Source: JADKIH01 sp031367345 (GTDB lineage Bacteria; Bacteroidota; Bacteroidia; AKYH767-A; 2013-40CM-41-45). From it: a DNA stretch of 64,000 nt. Shown here one piece after another: positions 16,561 to 24,700 of the stretch (its first letter is position 1; each line of letters opens with the position of its first letter). The notes beneath the pieces are model-generated. The model was not told the origin of the DNA. It saw only the letters and a program-made list of their open reading frames with translations, and did no database searches. The position numbers and the translations under genes are program-made. The stretch covers positions 25,011 through 89,010 of the forward strand of contig JANLPR010000137.1 in assembly GCA_031367345.1 (NCBI GenBank). The letters are read 5' to 3'.

Positions 16561-18465
16561 TTAATTTTTTTGCGGCATTTCAATTACAAATATACTCCCT
16601 TTATTCTCTTCACTAATGACTTTTATTTTCCCATTCATTAATTCAACATATCGTTGAACAATATTGAGCCCTAATCCCGTGCCTTGGATTGTAGAGGAAT
16701 TTCCAGCCCTAAAAAATCGTTCAAATAAATGCGACTGATCTTCAAACGGTATTCCCATTCCGTCGTCTTTAATGGAGATAACAACTATACTTTCTACCTT
16801 TGTTTCAATTGTAATTTTACTGTTTTCAGGTGAATATTTTATTGAATTATTTATCAAGTTGATTAAGACATGCCTCATAAATTGTTTGTCTGTAAAAATG
16901 AGCTCTTGCCCGGAATGGTTGTATTCTATTATTTGTCCCGGCTTTGTAATAGTCATCATCTCCTCTCTCATTTCTTCACAAAAATGAACCAGGTTGAATT
17001 CTGAAGGATGCAAAGTGGTTTTTCCAGCTTCCAGTTTTTCAAGCGACAAAAAATCATTTAATATTTCTGTCAAGTTTTTTACAGAACTCTTGATCCTATC
17101 AATATGTCGATTTCTTTTTTCTAATAAATCTGCTGAGTTATATTTATCAATTAATGAAACTGATGTAAGGATTGTACTTAACGGTGTTCTAAACTCATGG
17201 GAGGCAATAGATACAAATTTTGATTTCATTTCATTTAAGTCTTTCTCTTTTTTTAATGAAGCTAATGTTTCAAGCTCTGCGTTTTTAATCTCTGTTGTAT
17301 TTTGAACAACAAGCAATATTTCATTAATAAAACCTTTTGCATCGGGAAGGGGTACTGCATTAATTATATAATATTCTGAATCCCGTGTAAGTTCCAAATG
17401 AGTAGCTTCCCAGTCAAATACTTCTTCCAGCTTTTTTTTCTCTTCGGCGGAAAATTTAAATATATCTATTGATTCAATTTGCTGATTTATTAATTCATCT
17501 CTCTGTATATCCAACTTTTCTAACTCTTTCCCGTCAATAAATAGAATCTTAAAATGTTTATTTATCACACAAATTATTCCATCCGGAAAATTTCTTGCTA
17601 TCGTACTATACAATCTTTCACTATCTCTTAATGCATCTAATGTTTTTCTCCTTTCAGATATTTCTAATTGCAATTGCTTATTTGCTTTTCCGAGCGACAA
17701 ATTCACCGTTTCTAATTCGAGCGTCCTTTCTACTACTCGATGTTCCAATTCTTCTTGTGCCTTATGGATAATGTCGTCTTGCTTCTTTCTTTCTGTTATA
17801 TCAATAATGAAACTTATTACAAATAATTCATTTTTATTTCTAAATGAACTCAAACTAATTTCTACAGGAAACTCTTCTCCATTTATTTTTTTTGCATATA
17901 AATTCATGCCTTTTCCCATCGACCTGTTATGCAATTCTTTGTAGTATCCATGTCTATGGCTGGCGTGATTTTCTGAAAATCGTTTTGGAATTAGGTCCTC
18001 TATTTTTTTTCCTTGTAATTTTTGACCTTCATACCCAAATTGCTCATTCGCTCTCGGATTTGCCATTATAATTATTCCATTTACATTGCTTATAATAATG
18101 CCTTCGGTAGCGTGATTGAACATTGCATTTAAATTTTCTGTACTTTTTATCAGATTTTCTTGCGACTCCTTATACTTTATGATCGCAAATGTAAATGCCC
18201 AGATAAAGAAAATTGGTAATATGAAAAATGGTAATTCATGTGTTATTACTTCTGTGTTATGATTAAAAAAGTATCCAACTATTATTAATCCGGTTAACAA
18301 TACGCTTGTGTCAAATGTGCTTTTGTTGCCCGGAACCCAAATTGTTAAAAGAACAATAATTGAATATGCAAATTCTATGTGAAACTGGTTGGGTAAAAAA
18401 TATGTTCCTGAAAAAATCAGTACACATAAAACGGCCCCCAAAATATATACTCTACTAATTTTCAT
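16561..18465 (-). CDS. membrane PAS-PAS sensor histidine kinase
   Basis: 634 residues. About three to four hydrophobic segments fill 1-98; PAS1 spans ~105-225, a coiled coil ~230-280, PAS2 ~282-395, then HisKA with SIASHEFRTPLS (His423) and an HATPase domain whose G1/G2 boxes are DDGMGIPFEDQ and GTGLGLNIVQ. PAS1 contains IPKRFSENHASHR: in remembered alignments His167 falls on the heme-ligating His200 of FixL/His77 of DosP, and the G-x-G stretch (MGKGMNLY) follows at the right distance, but the FixL distal Arg is Met187. Heme binding is therefore possible, not shown. Partner is the REC-cNMP-HTH regulator 2 bp downstream. Confidence 0.92.
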   Translation of the reverse strand: MKISRVYILGAVLCVLIFSGTYFLPNQFHIEFAYSIIVLLTIWVPGNKSTFDTSVLLTGLIIVGYFFNHNTEVITHELPFFILPIFFIWAFTFAIIKYKESQENLIKSTENLNAMFNHATEGIIISNVNGIIIMANPRANEQFGYEGQKLQGKKIEDLIPKRFSENHASHRHGYYKELHNRSMGKGMNLYAKKINGEEFPVEISLSSFRNKNELFVISFIIDITERKKQDDIIHKAQEELEHRVVERTLELETVNLSLGKANKQLQLEISERRKTLDALRDSERLYSTIARNFPDGIICVINKHFKILFIDGKELEKLDIQRDELINQQIESIDIFKFSAEEKKKLEEVFDWEATHLELTRDSEYYIINAVPLPDAKGFINEILLVVQNTTEIKNAELETLASLKKEKDLNEMKSKFVSIASHEFRTPLSTILTSVSLIDKYNSADLLEKRNRHIDRIKSSVKNLTEILNDFLSLEKLEAGKTTLHPSEFNLVHFCEEMREEMMTITKPGQIIEYNHSGQELIFTDKQFMRHVLINLINNSIKYSPENSKITIETKVESIVVISIKDDGMGIPFEDQSHLFERFFRAGNSSTIQGTGLGLNIVQRYVELMNGKIKVISEENKGSIFVIEMPQKN

Positions 18466-18543
18466 TTATCGTTATTTATTCTTTATGCAATACTATTGAA
18501 TTTAAATTACTGTTATTAAAAATTGTTCCTTTTTTTGATTAAA

Positions 18544-18555
18544 TGATAATTGTCA
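18544..18555 (+). promoter_or_regulatory. TGAT-N4-GTCA dyad upstream of usp
   Basis: TGATAATTGTCA, half-sites TGAT and TGAC (inverted) four bases apart, the layout of CRP/FNR-family sites. It lies 50 bp before the usp start, in the intergenic region shared with the divergent kinase gene. The flanks (AAATGAT...GTCATAT) match the site at 22153 almost completely. Confidence 0.55.
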
Positions 18556-18605
18556 TATATTAAGTTAATACCATTTATTAATTTGGTGCTGTAATCTAAT
18601 ATACT

Positions 18606-19472
18606 ATGGAATCTAAATCTATTCATAAAATCTTGGTACCGGTCGATTTTTCGGAAACGGCGTTAAATGCTTTAGATTATGCCTGCTCACTCTCTACGGT
18701 TTACAAATCTGAAGTAATAATTTATCATGTAAATGAAGCCCCCATTCTATTAACAAACGAACTCGCTATTGCTGCCGATTATTCGGTTATGGAAAAAGAG
18801 GCGAATGATCGACTCAAAGATATTCAACTTAAAATGATTGCCAAATATCCTCTTTTATTATGTTCTAACTCTTATTCCGTAGGTATTTCTTCCATGGATA
18901 TATTAAAAAAAATCGAAACTGATCAGATAGATTTGGTTGTGATGGGAACGAATGGTGCTTCCGGTATCTCGGAAGTTCTTATTGGAAGTATCACTCAAAA
19001 AGTTTCTGCAGAAAGTACTTGTCCGGTTCTTGTTATTCCCGCTCAAACTTCTGTTCATAATCCTGAAAAAATTGTCTTCGCAACAAATTTCGATGATCAT
19101 GAATTACAAGCTATCTTTCTTTTGTCTGAATTAGTGCGCCCTTTTAAAACTGAAATTGATGTAGTTCATATTGGTGATGTTGCGGATCTTAAAAGTCAAA
19201 ATTTAAAACTAGATTACTTTCGTGGCCAAGTAACTACCAATATAAGTTATGATAAACTCAAATTTGATTTGGTCACCGGTGATAATGTGGAAGAAGCGTT
19301 GGAACAATTTATGGCAAATAATAATGCCGATTGGTTGGCTGTTGCAAAAAGAAAACGAAACTTCTTCGATCGATTAACTTCTACTTCTCTCTCGAAAAAA
19401 TTAAGTTTCCATACCAATGTTCCTCTTTTAGTTTTTCATACTAACCCTAAATCTGGAACTCCGTTTTTTTAA
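18606..19472 (+). CDS. universal stress protein, two UspA domains
   Basis: 288 residues with two tandem Usp folds. Domain 1 begins KILVPVDFSETALNALDYA and carries the ATP-binding signature G-x2-G-x9-G-S in GTNGASGISEVLIGSITQ (near 117). Domain 2 (from ~150, EKIVFATNFDDHELQAIF) lacks the full glycine signature, as is usual for tandem UspA proteins. Cytoplasmic. Divergent from the kinase/regulator genes with 140 bp between; the dyad at 18544 makes it a likely target of that regulator. Usp proteins are often induced under oxygen limitation. Confidence 0.9.
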   Translation: MESKSIHKILVPVDFSETALNALDYACSLSTVYKSEVIIYHVNEAPILLTNELAIAADYSVMEKEANDRLKDIQLKMIAKYPLLLCSNSYSVGISSMDILKKIETDQIDLVVMGTNGASGISEVLIGSITQKVSAESTCPVLVIPAQTSVHNPEKIVFATNFDDHELQAIFLLSELVRPFKTEIDVVHIGDVADLKSQNLKLDYFRGQVTTNISYDKLKFDLVTGDNVEEALEQFMANNNADWLAVAKRKRNFFDRLTSTSLSKKLSFHTNVPLLVFHTNPKSGTPFF

Positions 19473-19486
19473 AATTCTTCTTTTCT

Positions 19487-19498
19487 TGATTTTTGTCA
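19487..19498 (+). promoter_or_regulatory. TGAT-N4-GTCA dyad upstream of hemN
   Basis: TGATTTTTGTCA, the same eight fixed bases as at 18544 and 22153; 148 bp before the hemN start and 14 bp past the usp stop. Confidence 0.5.
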
Positions 19499-19505
19499 TT
19501 TTGTT

Positions 19506-19525
19506 ATTGGTTAACTTTAACCAAT
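19506..19525 (+). promoter_or_regulatory. perfect 9-bp-arm palindrome between usp and hemN
   Basis: ATTGGTTAA-CT-TTAACCAAT, both arms exact. It lies 8 bp after the TGAT-N4-GTCA site and 121 bp before hemN. No U-tract follows, so an operator is more likely than a terminator. Confidence 0.45.
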
Positions 19526-19646
19526 TTTGTAAAGGCTTTGAAGTTTATGCAAATGGGAAAATACTTATGCCTGCTATTTTCGGTGATAAGTTATGTGTCA
19601 TTCTCTAATGGAAATCTAAGAATGTGCCTATTTTATTTCGTTTAAA

Positions 19647-20999
19647 ATGAACAGATCAGAATTAATTAGAAAATATAATGTAGCAGGTCCAAGATACACG
19701 AGTTACCCAACTGTGCCTTATTGGGACAATCCCCCTGAAACCATCGATTGGTTGGATTCGGTAAATGTTCAATTGGATCACGACCAAAATGTATGTTTAT
19801 ATATTCACCTTCCTTTTTGCGAAAGCTTATGTACTTATTGTGGTTGCAATACTCGCATCACAACCAATCATTCTGTAGAAGAACCTTACATCGAAGCCTT
19901 GTTAAAAGAATGGATGATATATATCAATAAATTTAAAACAACACCTACGATCAGAGAAATTCATTTGGGTGGAGGAACACCAACTTTTTTTTCTCCGATA
20001 AATTTAGCCCTCTTGTTGAATGGTATTTTTTCTTTAGCTAATAAACATGATGACCTAGAATGTAGCTTTGAAGCTCATCCACAAAATACTACAGTCCAAC
20101 ATTTAGAAGAGCTTTATCGTTGGGGTTTTCGTCGTGTTTCTTTCGGAATTCAAGATTTTAATTCTGATGTTCAGAAAATAATTAATCGAAAACAATCATT
20201 CGAAAAGGTGCAAGAAATTACTCATGTTGCACGACAAGTTGGATTCACTTCAATAAATTTTGACCTTATCTATGGCTTGCCTTTACAAACTGTAAATACG
20301 ATTATGGATACAATTAATAAAGTTTGTATTCTAAGACCTGACCGTATCGCCTTCTATAGCTATGCTCATGTGCCTTGGATCAAACGCAGTCAACGAAAAT
20401 TTACTGAACATGATTTACCTATAGGCCTAGCGAAAAGTCTCCTCTATGAAGCTGGAAAAGAACTTTTGGAGAATGTCGGGTATGTCGAGGTAGGAATGGA
20501 TCATTTTGCGCTAAAATCTGATGTGTTATTTGAAGCAATGTCTGGAGATTCATTAAATAGAAATTTTATGGGTTACACTACCAGCCGTAATAAGTTACTG
20601 GTGGGTCTAGGCGTTTCTTCTATTAGCGACTCTTGGAACTGTTTTGTTCAAAATGTTAAAACTGTTGAGGAGTATTATGACTCTATTGCAAAAAATGAGT
20701 TGCCAATTTTTAAAGGGCACTTGTTAAATGAAGAAGACCAAATTATCAGATCCCATATATTGAATATCATGTGTCGATTTCAAACTAATTGGAATAGCCC
20801 CGAACTGCAAATTCTTGAGATGGATCAAATTTTGAATCGATTGTCTGAATTGGAAAGTGATGGTCTCATTGAATTGACTCCGTTTCACCTAAAAGTAAAT
20901 TCAAAAGGACGTGCTTTCATTAGAAATATCTGTATGGCGTTCGATTTACGATTAATGAGAAATTCCCCAATGTCTGTGTTATTCAGTTCAACCGTTTAA
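19647..20999 (+). CDS. hemN: oxygen-independent coproporphyrinogen III oxidase
   Basis: Radical-SAM enzyme that decarboxylates coproporphyrinogen III to protoporphyrinogen IX without O2. The 450 residues include the HemN-type N terminus (GPRYTSYPTVPYW), the cluster motif C-x3-C-x2-C-x-C (Cys58, 62, 65, 67 in FCESLCTYCGC), the GGGTPT SAM motif and the C-terminal HemN domain. True HemN is distinguished from HemW by the RYTSYP segment and CGC. Upstream lie a TGAT-N4-GTCA dyad and a palindrome, consistent with control by oxygen. Confidence 0.95.
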   Translation: MNRSELIRKYNVAGPRYTSYPTVPYWDNPPETIDWLDSVNVQLDHDQNVCLYIHLPFCESLCTYCGCNTRITTNHSVEEPYIEALLKEWMIYINKFKTTPTIREIHLGGGTPTFFSPINLALLLNGIFSLANKHDDLECSFEAHPQNTTVQHLEELYRWGFRRVSFGIQDFNSDVQKIINRKQSFEKVQEITHVARQVGFTSINFDLIYGLPLQTVNTIMDTINKVCILRPDRIAFYSYAHVPWIKRSQRKFTEHDLPIGLAKSLLYEAGKELLENVGYVEVGMDHFALKSDVLFEAMSGDSLNRNFMGYTTSRNKLLVGLGVSSISDSWNCFVQNVKTVEEYYDSIAKNELPIFKGHLLNEEDQIIRSHILNIMCRFQTNWNSPELQILEMDQILNRLSELESDGLIELTPFHLKVNSKGRAFIRNICMAFDLRLMRNSPMSVLFSSTV

Positions 21000-21049
21000 T
21001 TTGATCTGTAATTGAGTTTGTTCTCTTTTCGTATATTGCAGAACAAATT

Positions 21050-22147
21050 ATGCACCTTCGATTTTTTATTTTATTTATTGCCTGTACATTTCATTTGGCT
21101 ACTCATGGAGAGAATGTTTCTAAAAAAGACTCCCTAAATTCGAAAGAGCATTCAGGATTTTTGATTTTGCCTTTTTTGCTTAAGTCGCCCGAAACGAACG
21201 TGGGTTTTGGATATGCAGCAGCTTATTTTTTTAAAACAACAAAAGCTGATACTATTCTACGAACGTCTGATGTCGATTTATTATCGCTCTATACATTAAA
21301 ACAACAATTGGTTGTCGTTTTGGGATCAGTCGTTTATTTTAAAAAAGAAAAAAAAATATTTAGATGGCAAAGTTCATATAGTTATTATCCTGATAAATTT
21401 TGGGGAATAGGTAATAATACTCCGTCATCCTATGAGGAATCTTATAGCATTAAACAATTTTATTTCAACCCGCAGATATTGTTTAAAATATACCACAAAC
21501 TTTATTTCGGTGCTAGTGCAGAATTTCAAACGACCAAAGACTTTATTTATAAATCTGGTGGTATATTCGATAAGGATCAGGTAGCCGGCCGATTTGGTGG
21601 TGCTACCTCCGGAATTGGTATTTTAGAAACGTACGATTCGCGGAATAATGCTTTCTTTCCTACGAAAGGTGGATTTGTTGAAATAAATACTACCATTTTT
21701 TCGAAGAGTATTGGTGGTGATTTTGACTTTTCAACTAATTCAATTGAATTAAAAAAATTCTATGCTGTCAATGATAATGCAGTATTGGCTTTTCATGGCT
21801 TCGGAAAATTTAATGTAGGAAATGTTCCAATCAGGAATTTAGCAATGATTGGTGGATCAGAAATGATGCGTGGTTTTTATAAAGGTAGATTCTCTGATAA
21901 GGATATTATTACAGCTCAGACGGAATGGAGACAACATATTTATAATCGAATTGGTGTAACTGTGTTTGCGTCTGCAGGTGAAGTTAGCCCTGAAACGAGT
22001 CGGTTTTCATTCGATAAAGTACACTTTGCATATGGTGCAGGATTAAGATTTATGGTCGAGAAAAAGGAAAAACTCAACCTTAGATTAGACTATGGTAGAG
22101 GTGAGGGTGATAGTGGTTTATATATTATTTTAAAAGAAGCTTTTTAA
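21050..22147 (+). CDS. Omp85/BamA-like outer-membrane barrel protein without POTRA
   Basis: 365 residues with signal peptide (MHLRFFILFIACTFHLATHG). The whole mature part is a barrel of alternating strands. PETNVGFGYAAAYFF near 45 is a surface-antigen first strand, SRNNAFFPTKGGFVEI near 200 and GGSEMMRGFYKGRF near 274 (the RGF of Omp85 loop 6) place it in the bacterial surface antigen/BamA barrel family. It lacks POTRA repeats, so it is not BamA itself. Starts 50 bp after hemN on the same strand. Role in transport or assembly unknown. Confidence 0.78.
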   Translation: MHLRFFILFIACTFHLATHGENVSKKDSLNSKEHSGFLILPFLLKSPETNVGFGYAAAYFFKTTKADTILRTSDVDLLSLYTLKQQLVVVLGSVVYFKKEKKIFRWQSSYSYYPDKFWGIGNNTPSSYEESYSIKQFYFNPQILFKIYHKLYFGASAEFQTTKDFIYKSGGIFDKDQVAGRFGGATSGIGILETYDSRNNAFFPTKGGFVEINTTIFSKSIGGDFDFSTNSIELKKFYAVNDNAVLAFHGFGKFNVGNVPIRNLAMIGGSEMMRGFYKGRFSDKDIITAQTEWRQHIYNRIGVTVFASAGEVSPETSRFSFDKVHFAYGAGLRFMVEKKEKLNLRLDYGRGEGDSGLYIILKEAF

Positions 22148-22152
22148 AAAAA

Positions 22153-22164
22153 TGATTATTGTCA
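22153..22164 (+). promoter_or_regulatory. TGAT-N4-GTCA dyad upstream of the ccoI-like fragment
   Basis: TGATTATTGTCA in the context AAATGAT...GTCATTT, nearly identical to the site before usp; 69 bp before the TTG start at 22234 and 5 bp past the preceding stop. Confidence 0.5.
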
Positions 22165-22233
22165 TTTTAAAGTTTGATTGTTCTCAGTTTTACCTATGTA
22201 CTAATATTTTAATTTCGGCCTTAATATTAAACT

Positions 22234-22728
22234 TTGGCCCAAACAATTCAAATAGATACCACTTGTTTTCATTGTGGAGAAATCTGTCAGAACGAACTTA
22301 TCGTTGCCAACGATAAATCATTTTGTTGTGAAGGATGTAAATTAGTATTTGATATTCTGAATGAAAATAATTTATGCTCATATTATAATTATAATTCATT
22401 TCCAGGAACAGCTAATTCAATAAAGAAAAAAGAAAACTATTTCGCCTATTTAGATAACGAAAATGTTCAAAAAAAACTTCTGCAATTTTCTGAAGGAAAT
22501 ACTTCTTTGGTTACATTCTTTATTCCTAAAATGCATTGCAGTAGTTGTATTTGGTTATTAGAAAATCTCTCTCGAATAAATAATTATATATCCAATAGCA
22601 GAGTAAATTTTGGAAGGAAAGAAGTTACAATATATTTTAATGCGAATTTGTTCTCGTTGCGTCGAGTTGTCGAATTGCTTTCATCTATCGGCTATGAGCC
22701 TCAAATTACATTAGATGCTTTAGAATAG
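22234..22728 (+). CDS. orphan N-terminal domain of a CcoI/FixI-type copper ATPase
   Basis: 164 residues that match only the N terminus of CcoI, the P-type ATPase supplying copper to cbb3 oxidase: a metal-binding CFHCGEIC (Cys11, Cys14), FCCEGCKLVFDILNENNLC (Cys31, 32, 35), and an HMA domain with MHCSSCIWLLENL (Cys102, Cys105) ending SIGYEPQI. It stops where the transmembrane/ATPase part should begin; no remnant of that part exists in the 103 bp before doxX, and no ccoNOP genes are in the window. An in-frame TAA at 22228-22230 forces the TTG start. It is either a truncated remnant or a stand-alone metal carrier; the intact frame favours recent loss or a retained function. Confidence 0.75.
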   Translation: MAQTIQIDTTCFHCGEICQNELIVANDKSFCCEGCKLVFDILNENNLCSYYNYNSFPGTANSIKKKENYFAYLDNENVQKKLLQFSEGNTSLVTFFIPKMHCSSCIWLLENLSRINNYISNSRVNFGRKEVTIYFNANLFSLRRVVELLSSIGYEPQITLDALE

Positions 22729-22831
22729 AGGAATTTATATTAATCCTCAAACTTGTTGCCACCACTAACTAGCTATTTTTTCAATCTTTTGTTACTTTAT
22801 ATTTGCTAAATTTGATAAACAAAAGGTAGTT

Positions 22832-23281
22832 ATGGAAAATTTACAGTATGTATACTTATTGATTAGAACCGTAACAGGTACTCTGTTTTTCTTTCAAGGA
22901 TATGATAAAATATTTAATGTAAAAGTGATAAATGTTGTCAATGTTTTTGATGATCTTCAAAAGAGACTTTCTATCGGTCAGCCTTCATTAAAACGTTTAA
23001 TTTATATTTCTTCTTGGATTGAAATTATTGGCGGAGCTTTCCTGTTCCTTGGAATATTTAAGTTTTATGTCCTGGCAATCTTATCCGTTAATTTATTCGT
23101 CGTAGCATTGACTTTTTCTGCCATGAATCCTATGTGGGATATGCAATATTATTTTCCGCGAATTATTTTCATTATTATTCTTTGGCTAATACCTTTTTCT
23201 GATGACAGAATTTCATTTGATCATCTATTATTTCCAACTACTAATTTTATTCATTTTACTTTTTATTTACTTACTTATTAA
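22832..23281 (+). CDS. DoxX-like four-helix membrane protein
   Basis: 149 residues with four hydrophobic segments (VYLLIRTVTGTLFFFQGYDK; LIYISSWIEIIGGAFLFLGI; YVLAILSVNLFVVALTF; YYFPRIIFIIILWLIPF), matching the DoxX/DUF family often linked to quinone or redox chemistry. A TATATTTG -7 element (22798-22805) lies upstream, without a good -33, so it probably has its own promoter. Last gene of the rightward redox block; followed by a strong bidirectional terminator. Confidence 0.75.
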   Translation: MENLQYVYLLIRTVTGTLFFFQGYDKIFNVKVINVVNVFDDLQKRLSIGQPSLKRLIYISSWIEIIGGAFLFLGIFKFYVLAILSVNLFVVALTFSAMNPMWDMQYYFPRIIFIIILWLIPFSDDRISFDHLLFPTTNFIHFTFYLLTY

Positions 23282-23301
23282 TAAAAAAAATGTAAAATTA
23301 A

Positions 23302-23333
23302 AAGCCCTTATCCATTCTCTTGGATAAGGGCTT
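23302..23333. terminator. bidirectional terminator between doxX-like and yceI genes
   Basis: AAGCCCTTATCCA (23302-23314) pairs perfectly with TGGATAAGGGCTT (23321-23333), loop TTCTCT. Runs of A before and T-rich sequence after serve convergent genes ending at 23281 and 23358. Confidence 0.9.
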
Positions 23334-23357
23334 CTTTACTACTAATAAACCCAATTT

Positions 23358-23921
23358 TTATTTTACTACCGGTTGGTATGTTAAATCTAGACTAATCTTC
23401 GCCTCTTTAGCCACCTTATCTTGTACTACCGAAGGAATCGTGACATCGTAATCTTGTAATAATAATTTAAACTCAGATTTAGCAGCTGTTATGGCTCCAC
23501 TTTTTACAGTAATGGTTCCATTTGCAGAAATATCTTTTGTAATTCCATGCATGGTCATTTGTCCTTTTACTGATGCAGGATATTTTCCATCTTTGCTTAA
23601 ATTGATTGTTGAGAAATTTGAAATTGTACCTTTGAATGTTGCTTTGGGAAACTTGTCTGACTCCACATAGTTTTCATTAAAGTGTTCTTGCATTAATGCC
23701 TTTTGAAATGAAAAAGCTTTCATAAGTACAGCGAACTCCATAGTTCCACTACTTGCATCTATTACACTTGTAGCCTTATCATTTGTACCATCTATACTTT
23801 CCGGCGACGATGGAGTGGTACAGTCAAAGTGGATCTTTCCATTCTTTGTAAAGTATCTTGTTTGTCCAAATGAATGTAGTGTTGTAAGTATTAATGCTAC
23901 CAGTGGCAATAATTTTCGCAT
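23358..23921 (-). CDS. YceI-family periplasmic lipocalin-like protein (copy 1)
   Basis: 187 residues with signal peptide (cleavage near FGQ-T). YceI proteins fold as an extended lipocalin-like barrel that binds polyisoprenoids in the periplasm. Seen here are FTKNGKIHFDC, the HFNENYVESDKFPKATFKG motif (near 78), GQMTMHGITKDI and a C-terminal VPS-like LQDYDVTIPSVVQDKVAKE. The second YceI in the window (28720-29283) shares the HFNE-(N/K)-(Y/F)-(V/L)-ESDK(F/Y)P motif and an unusual V-x2-KVA-x-E ending. Follows the 137-aa OB-fold gene by 17 bp. Confidence 0.9.
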   Translation of the reverse strand: MRKLLPLVALILTTLHSFGQTRYFTKNGKIHFDCTTPSSPESIDGTNDKATSVIDASSGTMEFAVLMKAFSFQKALMQEHFNENYVESDKFPKATFKGTISNFSTINLSKDGKYPASVKGQMTMHGITKDISANGTITVKSGAITAAKSEFKLLLQDYDVTIPSVVQDKVAKEAKISLDLTYQPVVK

Positions 23922-23938
23922 CTATTTTAATTGTTTGA

Positions 23939-24352
23939 TTAGTTTGTTAAAACGCAGTCAACAAGCACAACATCCATTAATACTCCTGTGCAAATTCCTT
24001 TGATCTTTATTTTCTGCCCTTCAGAAATAGATGCTAATTGGTTGCCTTTTGTATTTTCGAATACGCAACCAATTCCAGCTAAGTCCGGCCCCGCTAACGT
24101 TACATTTATTTTCCCCTTAGCGTCAATAGTTTTTTCAGAAACTGTTCCAATCACTTCGATTACTTTACCTAAATATTGTTGATTAGCTGCCGTTTCATCT
24201 TTTTCATAATTGGAAATCAATAAAGCCGATTCCATTTTGTAATCCGGATCTTGATCTGCAATGCTTTGGTGTGGTTTATTGAATAAATAATATCCAAATG
24301 AACCACCGGCTACTGCCAATACAAGTAGGGAAAGGAGGATTTTCTTTTTCAT
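23939..24352 (-). CDS. exported OB-fold (tRNA_anti-like) protein
   Basis: 137 residues: an N-terminal hydrophobic signal/anchor (MKKKILLSLLVLAVAGGSFGYYLF), then YLGKVIEVIGTVSEKTIDAKG ... GIGCVFENTKGNQLASISEGQKIKIKGICTG, the strand order of the tRNA_anti-like OB-fold family found in Bacteroidota. It is often found beside yceI, and here it precedes yceI by 17 bp in one transcription unit. Biochemical role unknown. Confidence 0.78.
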   Translation of the reverse strand: MKKKILLSLLVLAVAGGSFGYYLFNKPHQSIADQDPDYKMESALLISNYEKDETAANQQYLGKVIEVIGTVSEKTIDAKGKINVTLAGPDLAGIGCVFENTKGNQLASISEGQKIKIKGICTGVLMDVVLVDCVLTN

Positions 24353-24478
24353 ATTAATGTCTAAGATAAGCGTGAATCTTGTATTGATTTTGTGTTTTTA
24401 ATTAATTCCTGCCAATTAGAAGGTTCTTCATATTAAATTAATTTTTTCCTTAAAATAACTGCCTTTTTCGATTGAATT

Positions 24479-24700
24479 TCAATTGTTGATTAAAAGACAT
24501 TTCATTGACTGATGACTCTTAGGACAATGATAATCATAATTGGTTAGCTCACTTCTGCTTTTCACCTCAATAATTGTTTTCTCTTGACACAATTTATTTG
24601 TCGCAGTTTGGTTAGGTGTTTCTGTTTCTTTGTCGATTATGCGGGCTCCAACATTCACGATTACTCCAAAAATTGCCAATAAAAGGAATGTTTTTTTCAT
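24479..24700 (-). CDS. small secreted hypothetical protein
   Basis: 73 residues beginning with a signal peptide (MKKTFLLLAIFGVIVNVGA), followed by a polar region with three cysteines (KLCQEKT, DYHCPKS, MKCLLINN). No family recognised. 126 bp upstream of the OB-fold gene on the same strand. The signal peptide and bacteroidal start context argue it is real, but its shortness leaves doubt. Confidence 0.5.
   Translation of the reverse strand: MKKTFLLLAIFGVIVNVGARIIDKETETPNQTATNKLCQEKTIIEVKSRSELTNYDYHCPKSHQSMKCLLINN

Noticed and set aside
16559..18605. FNR-type FeS regulation of the redox block
   Set aside because: The CRP-type regulator has only one cysteine (Cys51, inside the receiver), so it cannot coordinate the FNR cluster.
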